Assembly (NCBI RefSeq): GCF_026965555.1
Contig: NZ_CP114040.1
Coordinates: 13,041,501 to 13,105,500 of the forward strand
Direction of reading: 5' to 3'
Origin: Nannocystis punicea
GTDB taxonomy: Bacteria; Myxococcota_A; Polyangia; Nannocystales; Nannocystaceae
Length of the DNA stretch: 64,000 bases
The notes under the pieces are model-generated. The model had not been told where the DNA came from and did not search any database. It saw only the letters and a list, made by a program, of their open reading frames with translations. The position numbers were made by a program, and so were the translations under genes. This document shows positions 24,491 through 33,332 of this stretch, piece after piece. How positions within the stretch are numbered: position 1 is the stretch's first letter; each line of letters starts with the position of its first letter.

Positions 24491-26611
24491 CTAGGCGTGC
24501 GCGACCGCGTCGGTTTGCGGCTCGGTGAGCGGGCGCGGGCGCCGTTGCGCGGGCTCGGGCCGCTCGCGGTGATGCACGACCAGGAAGGAGTTCGGGCAGA
24601 GCGTCATGATCTGGTCGGGCGACAGCGGGGCAGACCCGAGCACGACGAGATCTTGCCCCTCTGCCGCCTTGACGACCAGGTCGACGGCCTTGTTGCCGTC
24701 GTCGATCGCCTCGACGATGGTGACCCGGTCGGCGGCCATGTCCTTGAGGAAGGCGTCGATGTGCGGCGCGTCGGCGTTGCGGAAGCGGATCCGCAGGACG
24801 GTGACCTCGGCGCCGACGGCGAAGGCCATGCGCCGCGCGATGCGGACCGCGACCTCGTCGTGGGGCGAGCCGCAGAACGGCACCAGCACGCGGCGCACGG
24901 CCCCGAGGTCGCGGCTGACGAGGACGGCGACGTCGGCCCGAGCGTCCTTGATGACGTCGTGGACGGTGCCGCCGAGGAAGGCCTGGCCGAACAGGGTCTT
25001 GTGCCAGCCGAGCAGGATCAGGTCGACGTCCTTGACCTCGGCGACGCTGCAGATGTCGCGCGCGGGCTCGCCGGAGACGAACGACATCGGCCGCACGCTG
25101 AGGCCGTGGTCGCGGCTGCGGGCGAGCAGCGGCTCGAGGGCGCCGGGGCTCTCGGCGTTGTCTTCCTCCTCGAGGAGGGTCGAGGTGCGCTCGGCCGGCC
25201 GGTGCAGCTGTAGGCCGTAGAGGCGATCGGAGGCGGTCTGCTTGCCGATCAGCGCGCCGGCGACCTGAGCCATGCCGGGGCCGGAGCGGTCGAACGCGAC
25301 GCACATCAGGACGCTGAAGCCCTCGGGCAAGGTGACGCGGGTGTCAGGCTGCGGCGGCTCGGCCAGCTCTCGCGCCAGCAGCTCCGGCGGGTAGACGACC
25401 TGCAAGATCGGCGTGGTCATGAAGGTGGTGACCAGCGCCATCAGCACCATCATCGTGAACAGGGTCGGCGAGATCACCCCGAGCTCGAGGCCGATGTTGA
25501 GGACGATCAGCTCCATCAGGCCGCGGGTGTTCATCAAGATCCCCAGGGCCGCCGACTCGCGCCAGCCGAGGCCGGTCCAGCGCGCGGCGACGTAGCTGCC
25601 GCCGAACTTGCCGAGGCAGGCGACGAGGACGATGAGGAGGCACTGGATCCACGCCTCGGGGGTGTTCAAGAGGCCGATCTGGGTGCGCAGGCCGCTGAGC
25701 GCGAAGAAGGTCGGCAGCAGGACGATGACGACGATGTCCTCGAGCTTCTCGGCGAGGATGCGCGCGAAGCCGCCTTCGCGCGGGATGATCGCGCCCATCA
25801 GGAAGGCGCCGAACAGGGCGTGGATGCCGATCAGCTCGGTCGCCCAGGCCGACAGGAACAGCAGGACGAAGGTGACCGCGACGACGTTCTGCGTCAGCCC
25901 CTCGCGGCCGGTGCCGCGCGCCGCCATGCGGGCGAGGAACGGCCGCACGAGCAGCAGCATCGCCAGGGTGTAGCCGACGGCGAGGATGGTGGTGACCACG
26001 GCCTCGGTCAGCGCGGTGGCGCGGACGATCGAGACGACGAAGGCGAGGATGCACCACGCGGTGACGTCGTCGACCGCGGCGCAGGTGATGGTGACCGCGC
26101 CGACCTTGGTGCGCAGCAGGCGACGTTCGGTGAGGATGCGCGCCAACACCGGGAAGGCGGTGATGCTCATCGCCGCGCCCATGAACAGGGTGAACGACGA
26201 GAACGCGACGCCCTGGGGCATGAGCGTCGGGTAGATGTAGAGCGCGAGCACGGCCCCGAGGGAGAACGGGACGATGATGCTCGTGTGACTGATGAGCACC
26301 GAGGCGCGGCCGCGGCCGCGGAGCATGCCGAGGTCCATCTCGAGGCCGACCAGGAACATGAACAGGATCAGCCCGACCTGGCTGAGCATGCCGAGGATCC
26401 CCAGCGAGGCCGCGGGGAACAGCGCGGCCTTGACGTCGGGCGCGACGAGGCCGAGCAGCGAGGGCCCGAGCAGGATGCCGGCGACGACCTCGGCGATCAC
26501 CAGCGGCTGGTGGATCTTCCGGGCGACCACGCCGAGCACGCGCGCGGTGGTGATGATGATGACGAGCTGGGCGATCAGCAGGCAAAGCGGGCTATGGAGG
26601 AGAAACGCCAT
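24491..26611 (-). CDS. Kef/NhaP-type cation:proton antiporter with two USP domains
   Basis: 706 residues. The first 400 form a CPA2-family monovalent cation/proton exchanger with about 12 membrane segments; the acidic pair in CAAVDDVTAW is at the position of the ion-binding Asp residues. The cytoplasmic C-terminus holds two tandem universal-stress-protein-like domains (about 425-560 and 565-690), the second with VLGSAPLSPDQ. USP domains probably sense a nucleotide or stress and gate transport. Clustering with the XRE-EIIA gene hints at control by phosphotransfer, as PtsN controls K+ transport elsewhere; that link is inference. Confidence 0.9.
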   Translation of the reverse strand: MAFLLHSPLCLLIAQLVIIITTARVLGVVARKIHQPLVIAEVVAGILLGPSLLGLVAPDVKAALFPAASLGILGMLSQVGLILFMFLVGLEMDLGMLRGRGRASVLISHTSIIVPFSLGAVLALYIYPTLMPQGVAFSSFTLFMGAAMSITAFPVLARILTERRLLRTKVGAVTITCAAVDDVTAWCILAFVVSIVRATALTEAVVTTILAVGYTLAMLLLVRPFLARMAARGTGREGLTQNVVAVTFVLLFLSAWATELIGIHALFGAFLMGAIIPREGGFARILAEKLEDIVVIVLLPTFFALSGLRTQIGLLNTPEAWIQCLLIVLVACLGKFGGSYVAARWTGLGWRESAALGILMNTRGLMELIVLNIGLELGVISPTLFTMMVLMALVTTFMTTPILQVVYPPELLARELAEPPQPDTRVTLPEGFSVLMCVAFDRSGPGMAQVAGALIGKQTASDRLYGLQLHRPAERTSTLLEEEDNAESPGALEPLLARSRDHGLSVRPMSFVSGEPARDICSVAEVKDVDLILLGWHKTLFGQAFLGGTVHDVIKDARADVAVLVSRDLGAVRRVLVPFCGSPHDEVAVRIARRMAFAVGAEVTVLRIRFRNADAPHIDAFLKDMAADRVTIVEAIDDGNKAVDLVVKAAEGQDLVVLGSAPLSPDQIMTLCPNSFLVVHHRERPEPAQRRPRPLTEPQTDAVAHA

Positions 26612-26706
26612 GAAGCCTCGGTCGTCGGTGGATTAAGTGATCGCTTATCACCGGCTCGCCGCGGCCGTCAATCAGGGACGATGCCCCCCTACTGGCGCCG
26701 CGAGCG

Positions 26707-27159
26707 CTAGACGGGGTGCACGTTGTAGCGTCCCCGGAGCTCGGCGAGCGGCACGTCGAGGGCGCGTGCGTAGTCGAAGAAGGGCCAGGGCGCGCTCATG
26801 CGACGGGCGCGGCCGATCGCGCGGAGCACCCGCGGGAGCGCGCGCAGGGTGCCGAGGCCCATCTGCCACCAACCGATCTGTTCGATGAGGCCGGCGATCT
26901 CCGGGTTCTTGAGGTAGGAGGCGTAGCGCCGCAGCGGGACGTCCGAGCCGAAGATCGTCCAGGTGTCGGCGACGGCCTCGTCCTCGACCGTGGTGGTGAG
27001 GCCGAACAGGACGTGGCAGGCGTCGTGGGCGCGGATGAACTCCCGCAGCTCGCCGTCGCCGGGCGGCAGGAGGCCGGGGTTGGCGGCGGCGAACTCTTCG
27101 AGGCCCTCGGCGAGGGTGAGCGGGCTGGCGGCTGCGAGGTAGGCTGGCTTTTGGGTCAT
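26707..27159 (-). CDS. Coq4-like protein (HDxxH-x11-E), copy 3
   Basis: 150 residues. HDACH (45-49) followed by Glu 61 fits HDxxH-x11-E, in the context FIRAHDACHVLFGLTTTVEDE. The C-terminal half (WQMGLGTLRALPRVLRAIGR) also resembles Coq4-like proteins. The start is ATG 27159; the longer frame to 27255 would only add residues encoded by a dyad element (MHSRTCLEEH). It lies downstream of the TetR gene on the same strand, 150 bp away. The function is unproven; a quinone-related role is the family precedent. Confidence 0.78.
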   Translation of the reverse strand: MTQKPAYLAAASPLTLAEGLEEFAAANPGLLPPGDGELREFIRAHDACHVLFGLTTTVEDEAVADTWTIFGSDVPLRRYASYLKNPEIAGLIEQIGWWQMGLGTLRALPRVLRAIGRARRMSAPWPFFDYARALDVPLAELRGRYNVHPV

Positions 27160-27311
27160 GTCACTCCGAGCTGCCGCGGGCGGTCGCGGCGAGGTTGCGG
27201 CCGGTCGCTCGCCGGCGGTGACGGTGTGTTCTTCGAGACATGTCCTTGAATGCACATGGATCGCGAGGGCGGGCGCGCTGGAGGTCGCCCGCTATGGAGG
27301 CGACGAAGGGG

Positions 27312-27956
27312 TCACGTCGCGCGGCGCGGGGGCGATGGCTCGGGCGCGGCGAGGCGCGCGACGAGGTCGACGCAGCGGTCGGGCAGCGCGGCGAGCTCGT
27401 CCGGCTGCAGTGGGTCGGTGCGGGCGAGCAGCCAGCGGTCGACGGCCTCGCCGACGCCGGTGACGAGGTGAGCGAGGAGCTCGAGCGGGAGGTCCGTGCG
27501 CACCGCGCCGACGGCCTGGCCCTGGCGCAGCAGCTCGGCGGTGAAGTGCTCGATCTGCCGCGAGCGCGCGGCGACTGCCCGGCCGGGCGCCGACTCGCCG
27601 CTGGCGCCCAGCAGGCGCTTGGCCAGGCCGGCGACGTGCGGGTCGGCGAGGAAGAACGCGACCATCCGCGCGCACAGGGCCCGCAATTCGCGCCAGAAGC
27701 CGGCGGCGTCGGCGAACTCGCCCGGCCGGCCGATGGCCGCGGCTGACCTTTCGGCCAGGTCGGCGACGACTGTGAGGAGCAGGTCCTCCTTGTTGTCGAA
27801 GTAGTAGTACATCGCGCCCTTGCTGGCGCCGGCGCGGGCGATGATGCGGTTGTAGCTGGCGCCCTCGAGCCCGGCGCGCGCGAACTCCTCGGCCGCGGCG
27901 GCGAGGATCGCTGCGCGCCGCTCGGGCGCGAGGGTGGTGAAGCGCGGCAACGGCAT
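27312..27956 (-). CDS. TetR-family transcriptional repressor
   Basis: 214 residues. The N-terminal HTH covers residues 10-60 (AAILAAAAEEFARAGLEGAS, then GASKGAMYYYFDNKEDLL), typical TetR. The C-terminal ligand domain is helical. An exact TAGACC-GACT-GGTCTA operator lies 18 nt upstream of its start, indicating autoregulation. That sequence closely resembles the box bound by NemR-type electrophile sensors, so the inducer may be a quinone or aldehyde (inference). The Coq4-like gene downstream may be under the same control. Confidence 0.92.
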   Translation of the reverse strand: MPLPRFTTLAPERRAAILAAAAEEFARAGLEGASYNRIIARAGASKGAMYYYFDNKEDLLLTVVADLAERSAAAIGRPGEFADAAGFWRELRALCARMVAFFLADPHVAGLAKRLLGASGESAPGRAVAARSRQIEHFTAELLRQGQAVGAVRTDLPLELLAHLVTGVGEAVDRWLLARTDPLQPDELAALPDRCVDLVARLAAPEPSPPRRAT

Positions 27957-27973
27957 GCGTTCGACCGATGGGT

Positions 27974-27989
27974 TAGACCGACTGGTCTA
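27974..27989. promoter_or_regulatory. TetR/NemR-like operator
   Basis: TAGACC (27974-27979), spacer GACT, GGTCTA (27984-27989): a perfect 6-bp inverted repeat just upstream of the TetR gene. The half-sites equal those of the NemR box. Confidence 0.75.
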
Positions 27990-28300
27990 TTGGTTAGCGC
28001 GGCCGGAGGAGGGCGTCAAGGCGGGTTCTCGAGGTGCCGCGTCGGCGGGCGATGGCGCACAGAGCGGCGTCGACCCGGCCGAGCGCGGCGTGGACGAGCG
28101 CAACCGACGGGGAGGCGAAAGGCGGTCGATCGGCGTGGCACGGTCTGTCCCTTGGGACATCCTCGGTCGCCGGCGCTCGAAGTCTCGGCGCTCGGGTCGA
28201 GCAGCCGCAGCGCCGTCCGTCCCGGCGATCTCCCGCTCAGGCAACGGCCCGAGCAGGTCGACCTGCGGCGCGCTCCCTCGGCGCTTGACTCGGCGAGGTC
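27990..28300. other. Gap without a clear gene
   Basis: Holds one dyad (CTGTCCCTTGGGACA, about 28145-28159). Frames on both strands are open but have no start-site or domain support. Confidence 0.45.
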
Positions 28301-28807
28301 TTGCGCGAACATCGCGAGGTGTTCTTCGCCGATCTGGCGCCCTACGATCATGTGCGCGAGTTGCCGGGGGTCGTGCACGTCGGCTGGCTGGCTGTGGGGC
28401 AGCCGTTTACGCGGGGGTCGGTGACGCCGGGCGTGCTCGACAAGCTGCGGCTGGCGGAGCGCGACTGGCGGGTCTGCCAGACCCGCGGATTTCATCCCTG
28501 TGAGCTGTGTGGCCAGGATGAGGAGGATTGCACCGCGGAGCAGCGCTGGCTCGCGTCCGCGGAGATCTGGCTGCGCGGGTCGTCCGGGATCATCTACTCC
28601 GCGCCGACGCTGATCGTTCACTACGTCTCCGAGCATCAGTACCGACCGCCGGAGGAGTTCCTGCAGGCGGTGGACGCGTGGCAGCCCGGGGGCGACGGGT
28701 GGGACCCGCGGGCGGTCTCGGAGCGGCTGTTCGAGGAGAGTTCTCGGGCCATGCGGCCGACGCCGAGGAAACGAGCGAGGAAGGCACGCAGTGGCGAGCG
28801 AGCGTGA
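28301..28807 (+). CDS. Hypothetical protein, about 160-168 residues
   Basis: No family recognised. The protein starts near FFADLAPYDHVRELPGVVHV and is rich in aromatic residues, with a CELCGQDEEDC cluster (about 67-77) that could bind a metal. The C-terminus is strongly basic (RPTPRKRARKARSGER). The start is uncertain: TTG 28301 or GTG 28316. A 17-nt overlap with the next frame suggests coupling. Confidence 0.6.
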   Translation: MREHREVFFADLAPYDHVRELPGVVHVGWLAVGQPFTRGSVTPGVLDKLRLAERDWRVCQTRGFHPCELCGQDEEDCTAEQRWLASAEIWLRGSSGIIYSAPTLIVHYVSEHQYRPPEEFLQAVDAWQPGGDGWDPRAVSERLFEESSRAMRPTPRKRARKARSGERA

Positions 28808-29141
28808 CGCCGAGCGGGCGCGGCTCGCGGCCGACCTCGCCAACGCGGACGCCGCGGTGGCGGAGATCGAGGCTTTCGGCGCGCCGGACCGCGGCTGCTT
28901 GCGCCGCGGCGGGCTGCTGTCGCTCGACGATCGCGGCTCCGGTTACATCGTCTCGTGCCCGACTGCGAACTGCTTGCGGCTGACTTTTCGCGGGGGTCTG
29001 AAACGAGGACATGTCCTGAAGGACATGCGACCGCGGCGCCGCGAATCCACGCCTGTGTCCGAACGGACATGCTCGATGAGTCAGCTCAGACGCTCGCGGT
29101 TGTCGGCGCGCTGGGGCCGTGCCGCCGGCGTACATGTCTGA
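28791..29141 (+). CDS. Small hypothetical protein extended by dyad elements
   Basis: 116 residues from GTG 28791, overlapping the previous gene. The first 68 residues (to about LRLTFRG) look like a helical domain followed by a small Cys-containing beta segment. From about residue 70 the frame reads through two dyad copies (KRGHVLKDM and PVSERTCSM), and the stop itself lies in a third. The native end was probably near 29000. Weak support. Confidence 0.4.
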   Translation: MASERDAERARLAADLANADAAVAEIEAFGAPDRGCLRRGGLLSLDDRGSGYIVSCPTANCLRLTFRGGLKRGHVLKDMRPRRRESTPVSERTCSMSQLRRSRLSARWGRAAGVHV

Positions 29142-29212
29142 ACGGACATGCTCGATGAGTCCGCTCATCCGCTCGCGGTCCCCGGCGCTCTGGGGCCGCG
29201 CCGCCGATGCAG
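28995..29212. repeat. Dyads and a 79-bp tandem duplication between convergent genes
   Basis: GGACATGTCCTGAAGGACATG at about 29009-29029. Then a 79-bp unit carrying GAACGGACATGCTCGATGAG is present twice, with the GAACGG motif at 29061 and 29140. It lies directly before the end of the pentapeptide-repeat gene. Confidence 0.7.
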
Positions 29213-29213
29213 C

Positions 29214-30728
29214 TCAGCCCGGCGCGTTGGGGGCGGCGGCCTTGGCCTCGGTGACGATCGCTCGCGCGGCGTCGATGGTGGTGGCGGCGCGCATGCGGAC
29301 CATGGCCTCGCGGTTCTTGGCGTTCTGGGCCGGGCTGACGCCGAGCTTGGCGGCGTAGTCGTCGCTGTAGACGGCGAGCCACCAGGAGGCGGCGCCGCGG
29401 ATCTTGGGGACCAGCGGGGTGCGATCGAGGCCGCTGAGGTCGGCGAGGGCGAGGTCGGCGTCGGTGAGGTCGGCGCTGGCGAGGTCGCACTGGGCGAAGT
29501 CGACGCCGTTCAGGTTGGCGCTGCCGAGCTGGGCCTGCTTGAGCACGGTCTTGCGCAGGCTGGCGCGCGTGAGGTCGGCGCGCACGAGGTTGGCGTCGCT
29601 GAGGACGGCGTCGACGAGGATGGCGTCGACGAGCTTGGCGTCGGTGAGGTTGGCGCCGCTGAGGTCGGTGCGCGCGAGCTGGGAGATCGACAGGTCGGCG
29701 AGCGCCAGGTTGGCGCCGGGGAACTTGGCGTCGTAGAGCGCGGCCTGCTGGATGTTGACGCCGGGCAGCTGCAGCTGCGGCAGCTCGGTGCTGTGCAGGT
29801 CGACGTGGGCGAGGAAGGCGCGCGACAGGTCGATCTCGCTGACGTCGACGTTGACCGCCGAGAGGTAGCGGAGGATCTGCTCCTGCTCGGGGCTCTTCAC
29901 CTCCTCGGTCACCTTGTTCTCGACCGGGTCGACGCCCTTGTACGGCTGCAGCTGCGAGACCGTGGCGGTGATGAGGAGACGTGTCCCTTGGGTCAGGTTC
30001 TTGCGACCGTCGTCGCTCGTGCCCTTGCCCGGGTCGTTGGCGATGGCGGCGAACACCTCGCGGGCGGTGGTCTGGCGCCGGTCGGCGATGCTGAGGGCGA
30101 TCTCGACGGCCTGGCGCGTCGTCTCGAACTCGAGCTGCTTGATCGTGAGGTTGGTCTGGACCTTGATGAGCTCGTTCTGCTCGGTCATCCGCTCGACCTG
30201 CATGAAGGAGGTGAGGAACACTGCGAAGCTGATCGCGCTGCCGAGCACCGCGAACAGGGCCGACAGCGCGGCCATGCGGAAGAAGGCGGCGAGGCCGAGG
30301 CCGGCGACCTCCTCGACCGCGGGGCGCAAGCGACGGAGGCGCTCCCAGAAGCTCGGGAGGTGGCTCATGTCGCGCTGGAGGACCACCACCGCGAGCTCGT
30401 CGCCGAGGCCGGGCAGCTCGCTGCCGGCCTGGCGCAGCATGTCCAGGCCGTGTCGTTGCAGGCGCTTGCGGCGCGCCTCGAACAGGTAGTGGCCGACGAC
30501 TGCGCCGAAGATCAGCGCCGCGAGCACGAGCATCAGGCCGCTGGCGATGTACCAGGCGGCGTCGAGCTTGAGCGCGACCCCGCCGAGCAGCGCCAGCACG
30601 ACGCCCACGGCCATGCCCTTGATCATCGACGGTTCGGTGAACCACAGGACCAGGCGCACGATGGGGTTGCGCGACGGGCGGAACGGGGGCGGCGACGAGG
30701 GCGAGGTCACGGGCTGCGGCTTGGTCAT
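29214..30728 (-). CDS. Membrane-anchored pentapeptide-repeat protein
   Basis: 504 residues. Membrane segments lie near 37-57, 60-80 and 145-172, with a soluble stretch between. The C-terminal third is about 30 pentapeptide repeats of the A(D/N)LxX type (DLSGANLTDAKLVDAILVDA and similar), which fold as a quadrilateral beta-helix. A final 45 residues are non-repetitive. The ligand or partner is unknown; DNA-gyrase mimicry is known only for some soluble members. TATAGT lies 21 nt upstream of the ATG. Divergent from mutA, with 60 bp between the start codons. Confidence 0.85.
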   Translation of the reverse strand: MTKPQPVTSPSSPPPFRPSRNPIVRLVLWFTEPSMIKGMAVGVVLALLGGVALKLDAAWYIASGLMLVLAALIFGAVVGHYLFEARRKRLQRHGLDMLRQAGSELPGLGDELAVVVLQRDMSHLPSFWERLRRLRPAVEEVAGLGLAAFFRMAALSALFAVLGSAISFAVFLTSFMQVERMTEQNELIKVQTNLTIKQLEFETTRQAVEIALSIADRRQTTAREVFAAIANDPGKGTSDDGRKNLTQGTRLLITATVSQLQPYKGVDPVENKVTEEVKSPEQEQILRYLSAVNVDVSEIDLSRAFLAHVDLHSTELPQLQLPGVNIQQAALYDAKFPGANLALADLSISQLARTDLSGANLTDAKLVDAILVDAVLSDANLVRADLTRASLRKTVLKQAQLGSANLNGVDFAQCDLASADLTDADLALADLSGLDRTPLVPKIRGAASWWLAVYSDDYAAKLGVSPAQNAKNREAMVRMRAATTIDAARAIVTEAKAAAPNAPG

Positions 30729-30788
30729 CGCGGGCTCGGGGCGGGGCGCACTATAGCTGGTCGCAGGGGCGCGGCGTATCATCCGCGG

Positions 30789-33332
30789 GTGGCGGACGAC
30801 GACGCGACGCGCGACAGCCTCTGCGGATTCCCACCGGTGACGCTCGCCGACTGGCGTGAGCTGGCGACCCGCGAGCTGGGGGGCGCGTCCACCCAAAAAC
30901 TCGTGACGCGCACGCCCGAAGGGCTCGAGCTGGCGCCGCTGGTGACTGCGGAGGACGTCGGGTCGGCGGTGCCGCGCGCGCCGCTGCTGGCACGAGCCCG
31001 CCGCGGCTGGGCCATCGCCCAGGAGTACCGGCAGATGCGGGCCCGCGAGGCCGGCGCGGCGGCGGCCGAGGACCTGTCCCGCGGGACAGATGCGGCATGG
31101 TTCGTGCTCGACGAGGTCCTCGCAGCCGGCGTCGGTGAGGCGAGCGGACGCGAGGTCGCGGACGGCGCGGGGACGGCGGCCGCGAGCGAGGGCGCGGGGA
31201 CCGGAGGCGGTGCGACGAACGAGGGCGCGAGCGAGGCCGCGGTCGCGGGGAGCGAGGGCGCGGGGACCGGACGCGGTGCGACGAACGAGGACGCGAGCGA
31301 GGCCGCGGTCGCGGGGAGCGAGGGCGCGGGGACCGGACGCGGTGCGACGACGGAGGGCGCGAGCGGGGCCGCGGTCGCGAGGAGCGAGGGCGCGAGCGGG
31401 CGCGAGGTGGCGGGGCGCGGGCGTGCGGGGGCCTTCGGGAGCGGGCGAGGCGTCGAGGCGAAGGCGCGCGCCGGGGTGGTCGTCGGCGAGGCGGCCGACG
31501 TCGCGGCGCTGCTCGCGGGGGTCGACCTGGCCCGGGCCGAGGTGGTGATCGACGCCGGGCTGCGCGCGCTGCCGGTGGCGGCGGCGCTGGCGAGAGAGGC
31601 GGAGCGGCGCGGGGTCGCGCTCGCGCAGCTGCGCGGGGCGGTCGCCGGCGATCCGCTGGCGCTGCTGCTCGCGGTCGGTGAGATCGGCTGGTCGATCGAG
31701 CATGTCTATCAGGACATGGCCGAATTGACAGGTTGGGCGCGGGCCCGGGCGCCGGGGCTGCGCACTGCGCTGGTCGACGCGACGCCGTGGCACGAGGCCG
31801 GGGCCAGCGCAGCCGACGAGATCGCGGGGGCGCTGGCGGCCGCGCTCGAGCACCTGCGCGGGCTCCAGCGCGCGGGCGTCGAGGTCGACGCGGCCGCGGA
31901 GGCGCTGGTGTTCGTGCTGGCGGTCGGGCGCGACCTGCCGCTCGAGCTGGCCAAGCTGCGGGCGACGCGGAGCCTGTGGGCGCGCGTGGCCGCGGTCTGC
32001 GGCGTCGGTCCCAAAGGACAGGTGATGCGGCTGCACGCGCGGGCGTCGCGGCGCGAGCTCAGCAACCTCGACCCGTGGGTCAACCTGATCCGCGCGACCA
32101 CGGAGGGCGTCACCGCGGCGCTCGGCGGGGCCGACTCGCTGGCCCTGCCGGCCCTCGACGAGGGGCTCGGCGAGCCGTCGGAGCTGGGACGCCGGCTCGC
32201 TCGCAACACGCAGCTGCTGCTGCGCGACGAGTCCCACCTCGGCGCAGTGCAGGACGCCGCCGGCGGAAGTTTTACAATTGAGCGCACGACCGACGCGCTG
32301 GCTCGAGCGGCGTGGCCGCGGCTGCAGGCGATCGAGCGCGAGGGCGGGCTGCTGGCGTCGCTGCGCGCGGGCGCGGTGCAGGGGCGAGTGGCCGCGGCCG
32401 TGCAGGCGCAGGCGCAGGCGGTGGCGACGCTGCGGCTGCCGATCGTGGGCGCGAGCCGGTACGCGGCGCGGCCGATGGGCCCGCCGCTCGGACCGCAGGC
32501 GGTGAAGCAGGTCGGCTCCGCAGGAGCAGGGGCGAGCGGGAGCGATTCGGCTCAAGCGGGCGGCGTGAGCGGCAACGTGGGGACGAGCGAGGCCGGTGCG
32601 AGTGACTCGGCGGGCGCGAGAGGATCTGGCGACGCGAGTGATTCGGCGGGCGCGAGCGGCTCTGCGGAGACGGGCTCTGGCGACGCGAGCGATTCGGCGG
32701 GAGCGGTCGGCGGCGCGAGCGATTCGATGGCGCGCGCAGCGGCTCTTCATAAGATCCTGTCGCAAGGTACATGGCCGGATGCACATGTGCTTTGGAGCAT
32801 GTCCGAAGTGCAAGCAGCGATCGCCGCCGGGCGCGGGCTCGTCGGGCTGAGGCGGCCGGGGCCGGGCTCGCGGGTGACGCCGCTCTCGCGCGGGCGGCTC
32901 GCGGAGCCGTTCGAGGCGCTGCGGACCCGCGGGGAGGCGCTGGGCTCGCCGAGGGTGGTGCTGGTGCCGTTCGGGACCGCGAGCGAGGTGCGGCCGCGGG
33001 TCGAGTACGCGCGGGCGTACTTCCCGGTCGGCGGCTTCGAGGTGGTCGAGGACGAGGCGACCGAGGAGGTCCAGGTGGCGGCGGCGCGGTTCGCCAACCG
33101 CGGAGCCCGGGTCGCGGTGATCTGCGGGACCGACGCCCGCTACGCGACCACGGTGCCGGAGCTGGTCCCGGGGCTGCGGGCCGCGGGCGCGCGGGTGATC
33201 GTTCTGGCCGGTCGGCCCAAGGACCAGTGGGAGGCGCTCGCGGCCGCGGGCGTCGATGTGTTCATCGCCGCGGGGGCCGACGCCCTGGCGGCGCTCGGCG
33301 CGGTGCAGCAGCGCCTGGAGGTGCTCGCGTGA
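30789..33332 (+). CDS. mutA: Methylmalonyl-CoA mutase small subunit
   Basis: 847 residues, well above the usual 620-640. The mutase barrel half is recognisable (SNLDPWVNLIRATTEGVTAALGG and RNTQLLLRDE), as is a degenerate cobalamin-type C-terminal domain. The excess length comes from two low-complexity inserts: three 66-bp tandem repeats (31185-31382) and an Ala/Ser/Gly-rich stretch (32520-32740). Dyad copies are read as EDLSRGTDA, VYQDMAELTG and KILSQGTWPDAHVLW. The GTG start at 30789 has TATCAT 6 nt upstream. Its stop overlaps the mutB start (GTGA). The small subunit is non-catalytic in characterised enzymes, which may tolerate the inserts. Confidence 0.88.
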   Translation: MADDDATRDSLCGFPPVTLADWRELATRELGGASTQKLVTRTPEGLELAPLVTAEDVGSAVPRAPLLARARRGWAIAQEYRQMRAREAGAAAAEDLSRGTDAAWFVLDEVLAAGVGEASGREVADGAGTAAASEGAGTGGGATNEGASEAAVAGSEGAGTGRGATNEDASEAAVAGSEGAGTGRGATTEGASGAAVARSEGASGREVAGRGRAGAFGSGRGVEAKARAGVVVGEAADVAALLAGVDLARAEVVIDAGLRALPVAAALAREAERRGVALAQLRGAVAGDPLALLLAVGEIGWSIEHVYQDMAELTGWARARAPGLRTALVDATPWHEAGASAADEIAGALAAALEHLRGLQRAGVEVDAAAEALVFVLAVGRDLPLELAKLRATRSLWARVAAVCGVGPKGQVMRLHARASRRELSNLDPWVNLIRATTEGVTAALGGADSLALPALDEGLGEPSELGRRLARNTQLLLRDESHLGAVQDAAGGSFTIERTTDALARAAWPRLQAIEREGGLLASLRAGAVQGRVAAAVQAQAQAVATLRLPIVGASRYAARPMGPPLGPQAVKQVGSAGAGASGSDSAQAGGVSGNVGTSEAGASDSAGARGSGDASDSAGASGSAETGSGDASDSAGAVGGASDSMARAAALHKILSQGTWPDAHVLWSMSEVQAAIAAGRGLVGLRRPGPGSRVTPLSRGRLAEPFEALRTRGEALGSPRVVLVPFGTASEVRPRVEYARAYFPVGGFEVVEDEATEEVQVAAARFANRGARVAVICGTDARYATTVPELVPGLRAAGARVIVLAGRPKDQWEALAAAGVDVFIAAGADALAALGAVQQRLEVLA
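31185..31382 (+). repeat. 66-bp minisatellite inside mutA
   Basis: Three copies start with AGCGAGGGCGCGGGGACCGG at 31185, 31251 and 31317, with a partial fourth at 31383. Each encodes 22 residues rich in Gly, Ala, Ser and Thr, so the frame is kept. Confidence 0.9.

Noticed and set aside
29148..30788. A 547-codon upstream extension of mutA
   Set aside because: It would be antisense to the pentapeptide-repeat gene. The mutase homology starts just after GTG 30789, which has a TATCAT hexamer 6 nt upstream.
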